DNA of 64,000 bases from Puia dinghuensis (lineage in GTDB: Bacteria; Bacteroidota; Bacteroidia; Chitinophagales; Chitinophagaceae): contig JAMFSL010000036.1 of NCBI GenBank assembly GCA_026225275.1, positions 18,925-82,924 of the forward strand. The letters are read 5' to 3'. Every line of letters starts with the position of its first letter. The stretch's first letter is position 1. Positions 25,341-34,627 of the stretch are shown in pieces. The notes beneath the pieces were generated by a model. It saw only the letters and a program-made list of their open reading frames with translations. It made no database searches and was not told the origin of the DNA. The position numbers and the translations under genes are program-made.

Positions 25341-28300
25341 ATGTCAATCAGGATAGCCATTAATCACAAAACTACTTACCGGTACGACCGCCTCGTCTCT
25401 CTGTCTCCCCATGTCTTCCGGCTGCGGCCAGCCGTCCATTCCCGTACCCCCATCGAATCCTACTCGTTCAAAGTCACCCCCAAAGACCATTTCATCAACT
25501 GGCAGCAAGACCCCTTCGGTAACTTCCAGGCACGCGTCGTATTCCCCGAAAAGACAAAAGAACTCAGTATCGAAGTCGAAGTCATCGCCGACATGATCGT
25601 CATCAACCCCTTCGACTTCTTCGTCGAAGACTATGCCGAAAAATACCCGTTCAAATATGACTTGCAATTGCACGGTGAACTGATCCCTTACCTTCAGCAA
25701 ACCGAAGGCGGCCCCCTTCTCGATCAATGGCTGAAAACCATCGACACCACCCCAAAAAACATCAACGACTTTCTCGTCTATATCAACCAAAAACTAAACC
25801 GCGATATCGCATACAACATCCGTATGGAGGTTGGCGTCCAAACCTGCGAGGAAACCCTCGGCAAGGCTCTCGGCTCCTGCCGCGACACCGCCTGGCTCCT
25901 GGTTCAGATCCTGAGAAGACTCGGCCTCGCAGCCCGGTTCGTCTCCGGCTACCTGGTCCAACTGACGGCAGATATCAAATCCCTCGACGGCCCGTCAGGA
26001 CCGGAAAACGATTTCACCGACCTCCACGCCTGGACGGAAGTCTACATCCCCGGCGCAGGCTGGATAGGCATGGACCCTACCTCGGGACTCTTTGCCGGCG
26101 AAGGCCATATCCCGCTCGCCTGCACACCCGACCCTGTCAGCGCCGCACCAGTCGTGGGAGCGACGGATGAATGCGAAACGGAATTCTCTTTCTCTAATAC
26201 TGTCACCCGTATCCATGAAGATCCCCGCGTGACAAAACCTTATTCGGACGAACAATGGGCCACGATCAATGCTACAGGGTATAAGGTGGACGAAGACCTT
26301 GAAAAAGGTGACCTGCGGCTGACGATGGGCGGTGAACCGACCTTTGTCTCTATCGACGACATGGAGTCCGCCCAGTGGAACACCGCCGCCGATGGCAAAG
26401 AAAAACGCGTCCTCGCCCACAACCTCATCTTCCGCCTCCGCGAAAAATTCGGCCCCGACGGCATGATCCATTATGGCCAGGGCAAATGGTATCCGGGCGA
26501 ACTGCTCCCCCGTTGGCAATACGGCCTCTTCTGGCGAAAAGACGGCGTCCCAATCTGGAAAAATATCCGGTTGATCGCCCGCGAAGAACCTATCGAAAAA
26601 ATCACTTCCGAAGCAACGACGAAAAAAACCTGGACGGCGGACGCGGCAACTTTCCTTCATGAACTCGCCCGCCACCTCGGCGTCAGCGAAGACAATATCA
26701 CCCCGGCCTATGAAGATACTTTCTATTGGCTCTGGACGGAAGGAAAACTCCCGGTCAACATCGATCCCCTCAAGGCCGGATTATCAGATCCTATCGAACG
26801 CCGCAGCCTCGTCAAACTGCTGGACGCGGAACTGGATACCCCCGCCGGCTATACCCTGCCGTTAAAATTCAACCACTGGACGGGTACCTGGAGCAGCTGC
26901 AAATGGTCGCTGAAAAGAAATCATCTGTTCCTCGTTCCCGGCAACTCGCCGATCGGCTTGCGCCTCCCTCTCGACTCTCTCCCCGCTGTAGCCAAAGACA
27001 AAGAGCCACAGCAGGTAGAACGTAGCCTGTTCGAAGAACTGCCTGCACTGGAGGACTACCGGGCGGCCGTCAATAGCCGATACATGCAGCATTTTCCTCC
27101 AATCGTCCCGCAACCCCCCAAAGAAGAAACGGAAGTCGAATCGATCAAAACTACCCTCTGCACGGAAGTTCGTGACGGCATCCTCTATATCTTCCTTCCG
27201 CCCATGGACTACGTCGAGCATTATCTCGACGTGATCTCCTCTATCGAAGCCACCGCCGAAAAACTCAACATGCCGGTCCGCATCGAAGGCTATGAACCAC
27301 CCCGCGACTATCGCATGGAACGCCTCGTCGTCTCCCCCGATCCGGGCGTCATCGAAGTGAATATCCAGCCCGCTACCAGTTGGAAAGACCTGGTCCATAC
27401 GATCGACACACTCTACGATCAAGCCTTTCAGTCCCGCCTCGGTACAGAAAAGTTCATGCTCGACGGCAGACATACCGGCACAGGTGGCGGCAACCATATC
27501 ACGATCGGCGGATCAAAACCCGCCGACAGCCCGCTCCTGAGAAGACCCGATCTCTTAAGAAGCCTCATCACCTATTGGCAACACCATCCCGGGCTATCTT
27601 ATTTGTTCTCCAGCGCATTCGTCGGCGCCACCAGCCAGGCGCCTCGTATGGACGAAGGCCTGGATGACCGAACATACGAAATGGAACTGGCCTTCAGCCA
27701 GGTTCCCGAAGGTGGATTTATCCCCTTCTACCTCGTCGATCGCATCTTCCGGCATCTCCTGACGGACATCACCGGTAACACCCATCGTTCGGAATTCTGT
27801 ATCGATAAATTGTATTCGCCGGACACCTCCGCAGGCAGACTCGGTATCCTCGAATTCCGAGCCTTCGATATGCCGCCTCATAAACAAATGAGCCTGGTGC
27901 AGATGCTGCTCATCCGCGCACTCATCGCAAAATTCTGGCGCCAACCTTATACACACGACCTCACAAGATGGGGAACGGAACTGCACGACAAATTCCTTCT
28001 CCCGCATTACGTTCGGCAGGACCTGCAGGAAGTGGTTAATGATCTCAATGAAGCCGGGTATCCTTTTTCGCTCAGCTGGTTCGACCCTTTCCTGGAATTC
28101 CGCTTCCCACATTATGGCACGGTAAAGCTGCATGGGATGGAAATGGAAGTCCGCATGGGCATTGAACCCTGGAACGTATTGGGAGAAGAAATGTCCACCT
28201 CCGGCACCGCCCGCTATGTAGACTCTTCACTGGAAAAACTGGAGATCAAACTCAAAGGATTCAATGGCTCAAGATACGCTCTGCTGTGCAACGGCCTGCG

Positions 28301-28733
28301 CGTTCCGCTGGTCGCCACTGGCATCAAAGAAGAATATGTCTGCGGGATTCGCTACAGAGCCTGGCAGCCCCCTTCCGCTCTCCATCCGACGATCGGCGTC
28401 GATGCCCCGATTACTTTCGACATTGTCGACACCTGGAATAGCCGCTCTATCGGCGGTTGCACCTATCATGTCGCCCATCCCGGCGGCCGCGGCTATGAAG
28501 TATTCCCTGTCAATAGCTACGAAGCGGAATCGCGACGAGTCAGCCGTTTCACTACCACCTCATTCACCCCGGACCCCCTACCCCCCTCTCCCGCTCTGTC
28601 CGCAATACGACGTTATATCACCCGGGACCGCCTGCCCTTCCTCTGCGACCCGCCCGAAGAATCTGTCAGTAAGGAATTCCCCTATACCCTGGACCTTAGG
28701 CGTTTCCGGAAGCCAAACACAAATCGTGGATGA
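25341..28733 (+). CDS. Transglutaminase-like protein fused to DUF2126 (putative amidoligase)
   Basis: 1130 residues from ATG 25341 (an in-frame TTG at 25314 adds nine unconserved residues). N-terminal beta domain of the bacterial transglutaminase family (about 1-120, IAINHKTTYRYDRLVSLSPH), then the papain-like transglutaminase core with GSCRDTAWLL (Cys180), DLHAWTEVYIPG (His229) and GMDPTSG (Asp245). From about residue 325 the rest is DUF2126: LRLTMGGEPTFVSIDDMES, FGPDGMIHYGQGKWYPGE, LDGRHTGTGGGNHITIGG, LRSLITYWQHHPGLSYLFSS and LGILEFRAFDMPPHKQMSL. From memory of comparative work by Iyer and colleagues, DUF2126 is related to glutamine-synthetase-type amidoligases, which would join an amine to a carboxyl group. 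No biochemical function is established. The partners (transglutaminase, ATP-grasp/alpha-E, peptidase) lie convergently behind it. Confidence 0.94.
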   Translation: MSIRIAINHKTTYRYDRLVSLSPHVFRLRPAVHSRTPIESYSFKVTPKDHFINWQQDPFGNFQARVVFPEKTKELSIEVEVIADMIVINPFDFFVEDYAEKYPFKYDLQLHGELIPYLQQTEGGPLLDQWLKTIDTTPKNINDFLVYINQKLNRDIAYNIRMEVGVQTCEETLGKALGSCRDTAWLLVQILRRLGLAARFVSGYLVQLTADIKSLDGPSGPENDFTDLHAWTEVYIPGAGWIGMDPTSGLFAGEGHIPLACTPDPVSAAPVVGATDECETEFSFSNTVTRIHEDPRVTKPYSDEQWATINATGYKVDEDLEKGDLRLTMGGEPTFVSIDDMESAQWNTAADGKEKRVLAHNLIFRLREKFGPDGMIHYGQGKWYPGELLPRWQYGLFWRKDGVPIWKNIRLIAREEPIEKITSEATTKKTWTADAATFLHELARHLGVSEDNITPAYEDTFYWLWTEGKLPVNIDPLKAGLSDPIERRSLVKLLDAELDTPAGYTLPLKFNHWTGTWSSCKWSLKRNHLFLVPGNSPIGLRLPLDSLPAVAKDKEPQQVERSLFEELPALEDYRAAVNSRYMQHFPPIVPQPPKEETEVESIKTTLCTEVRDGILYIFLPPMDYVEHYLDVISSIEATAEKLNMPVRIEGYEPPRDYRMERLVVSPDPGVIEVNIQPATSWKDLVHTIDTLYDQAFQSRLGTEKFMLDGRHTGTGGGNHITIGGSKPADSPLLRRPDLLRSLITYWQHHPGLSYLFSSAFVGATSQAPRMDEGLDDRTYEMELAFSQVPEGGFIPFYLVDRIFRHLLTDITGNTHRSEFCIDKLYSPDTSAGRLGILEFRAFDMPPHKQMSLVQMLLIRALIAKFWRQPYTHDLTRWGTELHDKFLLPHYVRQDLQEVVNDLNEAGYPFSLSWFDPFLEFRFPHYGTVKLHGMEMEVRMGIEPWNVLGEEMSTSGTARYVDSSLEKLEIKLKGFNGSRYALLCNGLRVPLVATGIKEEYVCGIRYRAWQPPSALHPTIGVDAPITFDIVDTWNSRSIGGCTYHVAHPGGRGYEVFPVNSYEAESRRVSRFTTTSFTPDPLPPSPALSAIRRYITRDRLPFLCDPPEESVSKEFPYTLDLRRFRKPNTNRG

Positions 28734-29754
28734 ATCGCAGCTTCTCTATCACCTCTTTGGAAAGAATAAAAGGATAAAAATCGGCATGCCCCATACTGCG
28801 GTTCAGACTATTCACCGCAAAACACAACGGCAGCCATCGCTTGATCAACCGGTCGAAATTAACCCGGTCATACGGCTCCTGGGTAATCGCAGCCTTCAAA
28901 CCATCGGCTTCAACCGGATCGATCCGGATGCCGAATGCCCATGCCGTTTCCAGCGTATCCATCATATGTAAATAATGCGCCCAGGTCTCCGCCCAATCCT
29001 CCCAGGGATGCGAAGTGGCATAAGGACTGATAAAATGCTGGTTCCAGTCTGCCGGCGCACCGGAAGCATAATAGGCCTTGAGAGCCTCACTATAATCCTT
29101 CCGCTCATCGCCAAACAACTCCCGATACCGGCCAATCACCTTGTTATTATCTGAAACCAAAGCATCCCAGTAATAATGACCGATCTCGTGCCGGAAATGC
29201 CCCAGCAACGTCCGGTACCGCTCGCCAAGATCAAGTTTGTGACGCACCCGCTCGGCTTCATCGGCCTCGTCGATATTGATTGTGATGACGCCGTTATCAT
29301 GCCCGGTCATCACATGCTCCCCCGCAGAGGCATTCTCCATAAAATCGAATACAATGGCTTCTTCCTGCCCACCATGATTCACCCGTAAGGGTAGCCTCAA
29401 TCGCAGCAGGGAATAAATCAATCGGTGCTTGGCCACCTCCAGGTTCCTCCAGCGCATCCGGTTCTGATCACTGGTCAGCGAAGGGATCACCCGGTTCATC
29501 GCACAGGCAATGCAAAAGCCATCCCCGGAATCCCCGCCCGCACCCGCGGAGCCGCCAGCCCCCGCGCTACCCGCAGGCAACAACCAATTGCACACCCCAT
29601 ACTCCGCATTCTTACAATACTGGTAAGCCCCATCCCCCAAATTCATCATCGTCAGCGTCACCGGATCGAAACCCACCTGGTGATGACAATTCAAACACTC
29701 GCTGTTTTCAAAATACAGCGGGTTACGACAATTATTACAGGTATATACTCTCAT
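28696..29754 (-). CDS. Zinc-binding metallopeptidase of the Peptidase_Mx type
   Basis: 352 residues. An N-terminal zinc-ribbon-like part has C6-x2-C9 and C20-x2-C23 (YTCNNC, ECLNCHH), and a second Cys set at 47, 55, 81 and 84. Between them is a Gly/Ala/Ser repeat (residues about 61-79). The core contains HEIGHYYW (HExxH at 189-193), the zinc ligand and catalytic motif, followed by HPWEDWAETWAHYLHMMDT, typical of this family (PF15887). It overlaps the transglutaminase gene behind it by 4 bases (ATGA) and its own 3' end overlaps DUF2126 by 38 bases. It may process a peptide made or attached by the ATP-grasp and DUF2126 enzymes, but that is inference from neighbourhood. Confidence 0.92.
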   Translation of the reverse strand: MRVYTCNNCRNPLYFENSECLNCHHQVGFDPVTLTMMNLGDGAYQYCKNAEYGVCNWLLPAGSAGAGGSAGAGGDSGDGFCIACAMNRVIPSLTSDQNRMRWRNLEVAKHRLIYSLLRLRLPLRVNHGGQEEAIVFDFMENASAGEHVMTGHDNGVITINIDEADEAERVRHKLDLGERYRTLLGHFRHEIGHYYWDALVSDNNKVIGRYRELFGDERKDYSEALKAYYASGAPADWNQHFISPYATSHPWEDWAETWAHYLHMMDTLETAWAFGIRIDPVEADGLKAAITQEPYDRVNFDRLIKRWLPLCFAVNSLNRSMGHADFYPFILSKEVIEKLRFIHDLCLASGNA

Positions 29755-30605
29755 GAAACTCTTTTTACATCCACCGACACCCTCAATCCATGTGACCCGC
29801 TGCTCAGGATGATTCCCTTCATAGGCGCAATATCCGCATAATCCCTTCCCCAGCCGATGGTAATATGCTGCTCCCCCGCTATCATATTATTGGTGGGATC
29901 GAAATCCATCCAGCCCATAGCAGGATCATATACACTGAACCATGCGTGACTCGCATCAGCACCGATCAGCTTTTCCACACCCTCCGGCGGAACGGTCTCG
30001 ATATAGCCGCTGACATACCGCGCCGGGAAGCCCATAGACCGGACGCAGGCAATCGCCAGGTGAGCGTAGTCCTGACACACTCCTTTCCTCTCTCTCATCA
30101 CCACCACCACAGGCGTCGCAACAGTCGTAAACCCCGGCGTAAATTCAAAATCCGTATAAATACGTCGCATCAGATCACCAGCCGCGTCCACCAAAGATCT
30201 TCCCGGCTGAAAAGAAACCCGCGCATAAGCCTCGATCTCCTCGTTCCACCCCGTCATCGGCGTTTCAAAAACATACTGCCTCACTTCTTCGGGCGCCGAA
30301 GCCATCGGCGAAGGCGCCCCATTGCCCCCCCGCAACCCATCAAAAATCTCTACCTCGGACTGCACATCCACCGTCAATCGCGCATGCTCCTTCTCGATAG
30401 AAAAATAGATCACCTTATTCCCAAAAAAATCCTCGTATTCGCGCATCGTATCCGGTTCCGGGCTGATCTTAACAGCAACATGACGACACACCTGCGTCAA
30501 AGTATCCCGCGGCGCCAGCCGCAACAGGTTATGACATACGCTCACCGGCTCGAAATACGTGTACGTCGTCCGGTGACTGATTTTATATTTTCGGCGCCAA
30601 TTCAT
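29751..30605 (-). CDS. Stand-alone bacterial transglutaminase-like cysteine peptidase
   Basis: 284 residues: Bact_transglu_N beta domain (about 5-90, YKISHRTTYTYFEPVSVCHN) followed by the transglutaminase core (about 155-265) with GVCQDYAHLAIACVRSMGF (Cys177), ASHAWFSVYDPAMGW (His220) and MDFDPTNN (Asp236), an intact papain-like triad. The N-terminal domain is the same kind as in the fusion at 25.3 kb. It overlaps its upstream neighbour (ATP-grasp/alpha-E) by 23 bases and its downstream neighbour by 4, so the three are one translation-coupled operon. Bacterial members are thought to act as peptidases or isopeptidases rather than cross-linkers; the target is unknown. Confidence 0.95.
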   Translation of the reverse strand: MNWRRKYKISHRTTYTYFEPVSVCHNLLRLAPRDTLTQVCRHVAVKISPEPDTMREYEDFFGNKVIYFSIEKEHARLTVDVQSEVEIFDGLRGGNGAPSPMASAPEEVRQYVFETPMTGWNEEIEAYARVSFQPGRSLVDAAGDLMRRIYTDFEFTPGFTTVATPVVVVMRERKGVCQDYAHLAIACVRSMGFPARYVSGYIETVPPEGVEKLIGADASHAWFSVYDPAMGWMDFDPTNNMIAGEQHITIGWGRDYADIAPMKGIILSSGSHGLRVSVDVKRVS

Positions 30606-33066
30606 GCTTGAAATAAGTTTTGGAAATCACGTCCGGAATTCCCGACAGCAATACATACATCTTGGACAAAAAATCATTCAGCACCCGATATTCCTTGTCC
30701 GCAGGACTCGCTAAGGTCAATTCATCTTTGTCGGCCAGCTTCAACAGACTATCCGCCTCCAGGATCAGCCGCTCATATTCGGTCAGCCAATACCCCGCCT
30801 GATTCTTCGGGAGATTCTTAAGATACACCTTCAATCGGTTGACCTGGTAAGTCAGCGACCGGGGATTATTCGGATCGAATAACATCAGATCCAGCACCAG
30901 TCCGATGGTGATGGGCATCCGATACTTATACCGGTAATTCACCAGGCTCTCATTACTCGTCAGTACACTTTGTTGCAAATGGTATTCCACGGGGTCGTTG
31001 GATCGGGGAACAAGGGTCGTCCGCAATAAGGTGATCAGTAAAAGGCTCGTCTCGATCTTTCGTCCCACATCCAGCAGTATCCACCCTTGCTCGCGGGAAA
31101 TACTTTCCCTGTTCAGTCCTATAAAAGCTACAATAAAGGTGATCAGATTGTCCAGCGTACGCAGCATCTGCTGATGCCCCTGATGAGACAACGGAATATC
31201 CTGCCGGAACTCCTCATCCATGATCCTCAAAACCCGCCAGGTGTCGGTAGACCAATGCTCTCTCACCTCGTGTATCGCCCGGTGAAACTGCAAAAAATTG
31301 AACTTCAGACTGCCGGCCCTGTCCCCGTTCAGCAATACATCCCTCAATTCTGCCCAGGGACGCCCCAACCTCTCTTCACCGCCCTCTCCCGCAAAGCCAG
31401 GGTAAGTATAGCTGTATCGCGTCAACGCCACTAACAGACTCCGCTCTGTCTGGCCGGTCTGTTCAGTGATCTGTTTGTTACCCCCCGCCATGAACTGCAT
31501 GACGGTCCGCAGGAATCGCGCATTCCCCAGCACTCTTTCCGTGTACCGCCCTACCCAGAACAGGTTTTCAGCCGCGTGACTCGGCAACATGTCGATAAAG
31601 GATAGCTCAGGCTTCTCCGGCACTGCCTTCAGCACGCTCAGTATCCGACCCGGCTCCGGCGATAGCACCCACGTATCCTTGCTCACACCCCCTGTTTGAT
31701 TGGAGATGATAAAATTACCGGCATCGGAAGAAGTTCTGCACAGGCCCCCCGCCATCGCTTCATAACCATGTTTATTCCCCACGAGAAAACTCCTGAAGAG
31801 CACCCGCCGGGATTCGATCTTTCCATTGATCAGCGCAGGCGTAGAAGCAATCTCGACTTTCTCCTGCCCGACGTACAGGGTCGGATGAGCCTTGATCCGG
31901 TCTCTCCATTCACTCAGCTCCCTCGCGGATAACGCAGCGCCATCCACAGACGAAGTACCGGTCGGATTTCGGTTGATCTTCTTGATGACCAGTGATGGCA
32001 GGTGGGCCAGTACGTAATCCAGCTCTTTGGGCTGCCCACACCACCATGAGGCAATGGTCGGCATCAAAAGGTCTTCCGATAAAAAATACTTAGCGATAGG
32101 CTGCAAAAAAGGTAGCAGGCCCGGATTCTCCAGGATGCCGCTGCCTATCGGATTGGCAATACTCACATTTCCGCTCCGGACGGCCTGCAGCAGACCCGGC
32201 ACACCCAGTTGCGAATCTTCCTTCAGCTCTAACGGATCGCAATAAATATCGTCCATCCGGCGGAGGATCACATCGACCCGCTCGAGGCCGCCCATGGTCT
32301 TTAACCAAACATGATTATCTTTTACTATCAGATCATTACCCTGCACGAGCGTAAAGCCAAGATAGGAAGACAGGTAGGAATGTTCGAAATAGGTTTCATT
32401 GCTGGAACCCGGCGTGAGAATGACGATCCGAGGATTGGGGCGCCCCCGGGGGGCAATATCATTCAGCCCGCTACGCACCGCATGGAAATAAGGCGAAAGA
32501 TGCCGCACGGATAATCCCTCAAAAAGCTCCGGCATTACCCTCGCCATGGCTGTCCTGTTTTCCAAAGCGTATCCCGAACCAGATGGCGCCTGCGTCCTGT
32601 CATTCACAACCCAGATGCTCCCGTCTTTGCTCCGCGCCAGATCGGCGGCATACAACACCAGCTGACGGCCGCCCGGGTGACGGATGCCTGAACACTGCCG
32701 GAGAAACCCGGCATGGTTATACACGACGTCGACAGGCAAAATGCCGTTCCTGATCAATCTCCTCTCACCATAAATATCAGCTAATACCAGGTCCAGCAGC
32801 CGGGCCCGTTGTAAAAGACCCGCTTCGATCGCCGGCCACTCCTCCTGACTGACCAGGAACGGGATGATGTCTAGTGTCCAGGGGCGGTTCAATCCGGCCG
32901 GATCGCCATAGATATTATAGGTCACCCCATTCTCCTTCAGCAGCCGCATCATATCCTCATCGCGGCCGGAAATTTCATCAGCGCCCAGCCGCTGATAAGA
33001 CTGAAAAAAAGTCTCCCAGTGCGGGCGCAGTCGGCCATCTTCACGCAGTAATTCATCAAGCACCAT
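30583..33066 (-). CDS. Circularly permuted type 2 ATP-grasp protein fused to an alpha-E domain
   Basis: 827 residues joining two modules that many genomes encode as separate genes. Residues about 20-470 form the circularly permuted ATP-grasp (DUF404/DUF407): YNIYGDPAGLNRPWTLDIIP, LRQCSGIRHPGGRQLVLYAA, WVVNDRTQAPSGSGYALENR and RIVILTPGSSNETYFEHSYL. Residues about 488-810 form the all-helical alpha-E domain (DUF403), starting at MLPSHAAENLFWVGRYTERV. ATP-grasp enzymes activate a carboxylate with ATP and join it to an amine, so this protein is a candidate peptide or amide ligase. Start codon of the operon that continues with transglutaminase and peptidase. No small substrate peptide gene was seen next to it. 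Confidence 0.95.
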   Translation of the reverse strand: MVLDELLREDGRLRPHWETFFQSYQRLGADEISGRDEDMMRLLKENGVTYNIYGDPAGLNRPWTLDIIPFLVSQEEWPAIEAGLLQRARLLDLVLADIYGERRLIRNGILPVDVVYNHAGFLRQCSGIRHPGGRQLVLYAADLARSKDGSIWVVNDRTQAPSGSGYALENRTAMARVMPELFEGLSVRHLSPYFHAVRSGLNDIAPRGRPNPRIVILTPGSSNETYFEHSYLSSYLGFTLVQGNDLIVKDNHVWLKTMGGLERVDVILRRMDDIYCDPLELKEDSQLGVPGLLQAVRSGNVSIANPIGSGILENPGLLPFLQPIAKYFLSEDLLMPTIASWWCGQPKELDYVLAHLPSLVIKKINRNPTGTSSVDGAALSARELSEWRDRIKAHPTLYVGQEKVEIASTPALINGKIESRRVLFRSFLVGNKHGYEAMAGGLCRTSSDAGNFIISNQTGGVSKDTWVLSPEPGRILSVLKAVPEKPELSFIDMLPSHAAENLFWVGRYTERVLGNARFLRTVMQFMAGGNKQITEQTGQTERSLLVALTRYSYTYPGFAGEGGEERLGRPWAELRDVLLNGDRAGSLKFNFLQFHRAIHEVREHWSTDTWRVLRIMDEEFRQDIPLSHQGHQQMLRTLDNLITFIVAFIGLNRESISREQGWILLDVGRKIETSLLLITLLRTTLVPRSNDPVEYHLQQSVLTSNESLVNYRYKYRMPITIGLVLDLMLFDPNNPRSLTYQVNRLKVYLKNLPKNQAGYWLTEYERLILEADSLLKLADKDELTLASPADKEYRVLNDFLSKMYVLLSGIPDVISKTYFKHELAPKI

Positions 33067-33091
33067 GCCTAAAAATAGGTAATTTTATGGT

Positions 33092-34627
33092 ATGCAGCCC
33101 ACAGGCGCCTATTGGCTCTCGCGCTTCCTCATTCTCCGCCTGTTAGGCGCCGTCTATGCCGTAGCTTTTCTTGCCACGATCAACCAGATCGTCCCACTCA
33201 TTGGCGCCCATGGCCTTCTTCCTATAAATATATTCATCCAAAGAGTCACCGACTCACTCGGCTCAACCACCGCCGGCTTCCTCCGCCTCCCCTCTCTCTT
33301 CTGGTTCGTCCATTCGGACACAGCACTCCTTACAGTAGCATGGATCGGCTTTATCCTCTCGCTCGTCGTACTCGCAGGCTTCGCCAACGCGCCCCTTATG
33401 GCCATACTCTGGTTCTTGTATATGTCCTTCGTTCACCTTGGCCAGGACTGGTATGGCTACGGTTGGGAGATCCAACTACTGGAGACGGGCTTCCTCGCCA
33501 TCTTTCTCTGCCCCCTTCTCGACCCTCGCCCCTTTCCCCGCAGAGCGCCCCCCATGCCGATCATTTGGCTGTTCCGCTGGCTGACCTTCCGCATCATGTT
33601 CGGCGCCGGAATGATCAAGCTCCGTGGTGATGAGGTGTGGCGAAATTCAACCGCCCTCTATTATCATTTTGAAACGCAACCCCTGCCTGGCCCGCTCAGC
33701 CGATGGTTTCATTTTCTACCCCGAACGGCACTAAAAATTGGCGTTTGGTTTAACTGGCTCGCAGAGCTCATTGCGCCATGGTTCGTCTTCTGGCCCAGGC
33801 CAGCGCGACACATCACAGGCGCTATCATTATCCTTTTTCAACTCAACCTCATCCTCAGTGGTAACCTCTCCTTCCTCAATTGGCTCACGATCATCCCCGC
33901 CCTGGCTTGTTTTGATGACGAATTATTGGCAAAAATTCTTCCCCGCCCGCTGGTCCGCAGGGCCAAAAACGCCGCCCTCGGTCGCCGAAGCGCCTCGCGA
34001 AGGCAACCCCACGCTCCCCCCTCCCGGCCTATGCTGATCACCGCCTGGACGGTCACCGGTATCATCGCATTACTCAGCATCCAGCCAGTACTAAATATGC
34101 TGTCGCGCCGCCAGATCATGAATACCTCTTTCGATCCTCTCGAACTAGTCAATACCTACGGTGCTTTTGGCTCTGTGGGACAGGAACGGCTCAACGTAGT
34201 ATTCGAAGGAACGATGGACTCTATTCCTACCGATAGCGCCCAATGGATCGAATATCCATACAAAGCCCTCCCCGTCGCACTGGACAAACGACCGCCACAG
34301 ATCGCCCCATACCAGCTGAGGTTGGATTGGCAAATGTGGTTCGCCGCCATGTCTACCCCCAATGAATACCCGTGGACGCTACATCTCGTATGGAAACTCC
34401 TGCACAATGACCGGGGTACGCTTGGCCTCTTTGCCGCTAATCCTTTTCCCGGGAAGCCGCCGCTTTATATCCGCGCAGTACTGTATCGCTATTCCTTTGC
34501 ACCACGGGGCAATCCCGATGGCCGGTGGTGGACCCGTCAACAGATTGGCGCCCCCTGGCTGCCCGCTATGTCCGCTGATGATCCCCAACTCATCGAATCC
34601 CTGAAAACCGAAGGCTGGATTCCTTAA
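33092..34627 (+). CDS. Lipase maturation factor (LMF1) family membrane protein
   Basis: 511 residues with about eight membrane spans. Family marks include the N-terminal AYWLSRFLILRLLGAVYAVA, LPINIFIQRV, the DWYGYGWEIQLLETGFLAIF segment, FRIMFGAGMIKLRGDEVWRN, and the soluble C-terminal part with VNTYGAFGSVGQERLNVVFE and LDWQMWFAAM. LMF1 in animals helps fold secreted lipases; in bacteria the role is unknown. It is divergent from the ATP-grasp gene with only 25 bases between start codons, and its last 38 bases overlap the convergent M1 peptidase gene. A degenerate -7 box (TAATTTTA, 33080-33087) lies 5 bases before its ATG. Confidence 0.93.
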   Translation: MQPTGAYWLSRFLILRLLGAVYAVAFLATINQIVPLIGAHGLLPINIFIQRVTDSLGSTTAGFLRLPSLFWFVHSDTALLTVAWIGFILSLVVLAGFANAPLMAILWFLYMSFVHLGQDWYGYGWEIQLLETGFLAIFLCPLLDPRPFPRRAPPMPIIWLFRWLTFRIMFGAGMIKLRGDEVWRNSTALYYHFETQPLPGPLSRWFHFLPRTALKIGVWFNWLAELIAPWFVFWPRPARHITGAIIILFQLNLILSGNLSFLNWLTIIPALACFDDELLAKILPRPLVRRAKNAALGRRSASRRQPHAPPSRPMLITAWTVTGIIALLSIQPVLNMLSRRQIMNTSFDPLELVNTYGAFGSVGQERLNVVFEGTMDSIPTDSAQWIEYPYKALPVALDKRPPQIAPYQLRLDWQMWFAAMSTPNEYPWTLHLVWKLLHNDRGTLGLFAANPFPGKPPLYIRAVLYRYSFAPRGNPDGRWWTRQQIGAPWLPAMSADDPQLIESLKTEGWIP

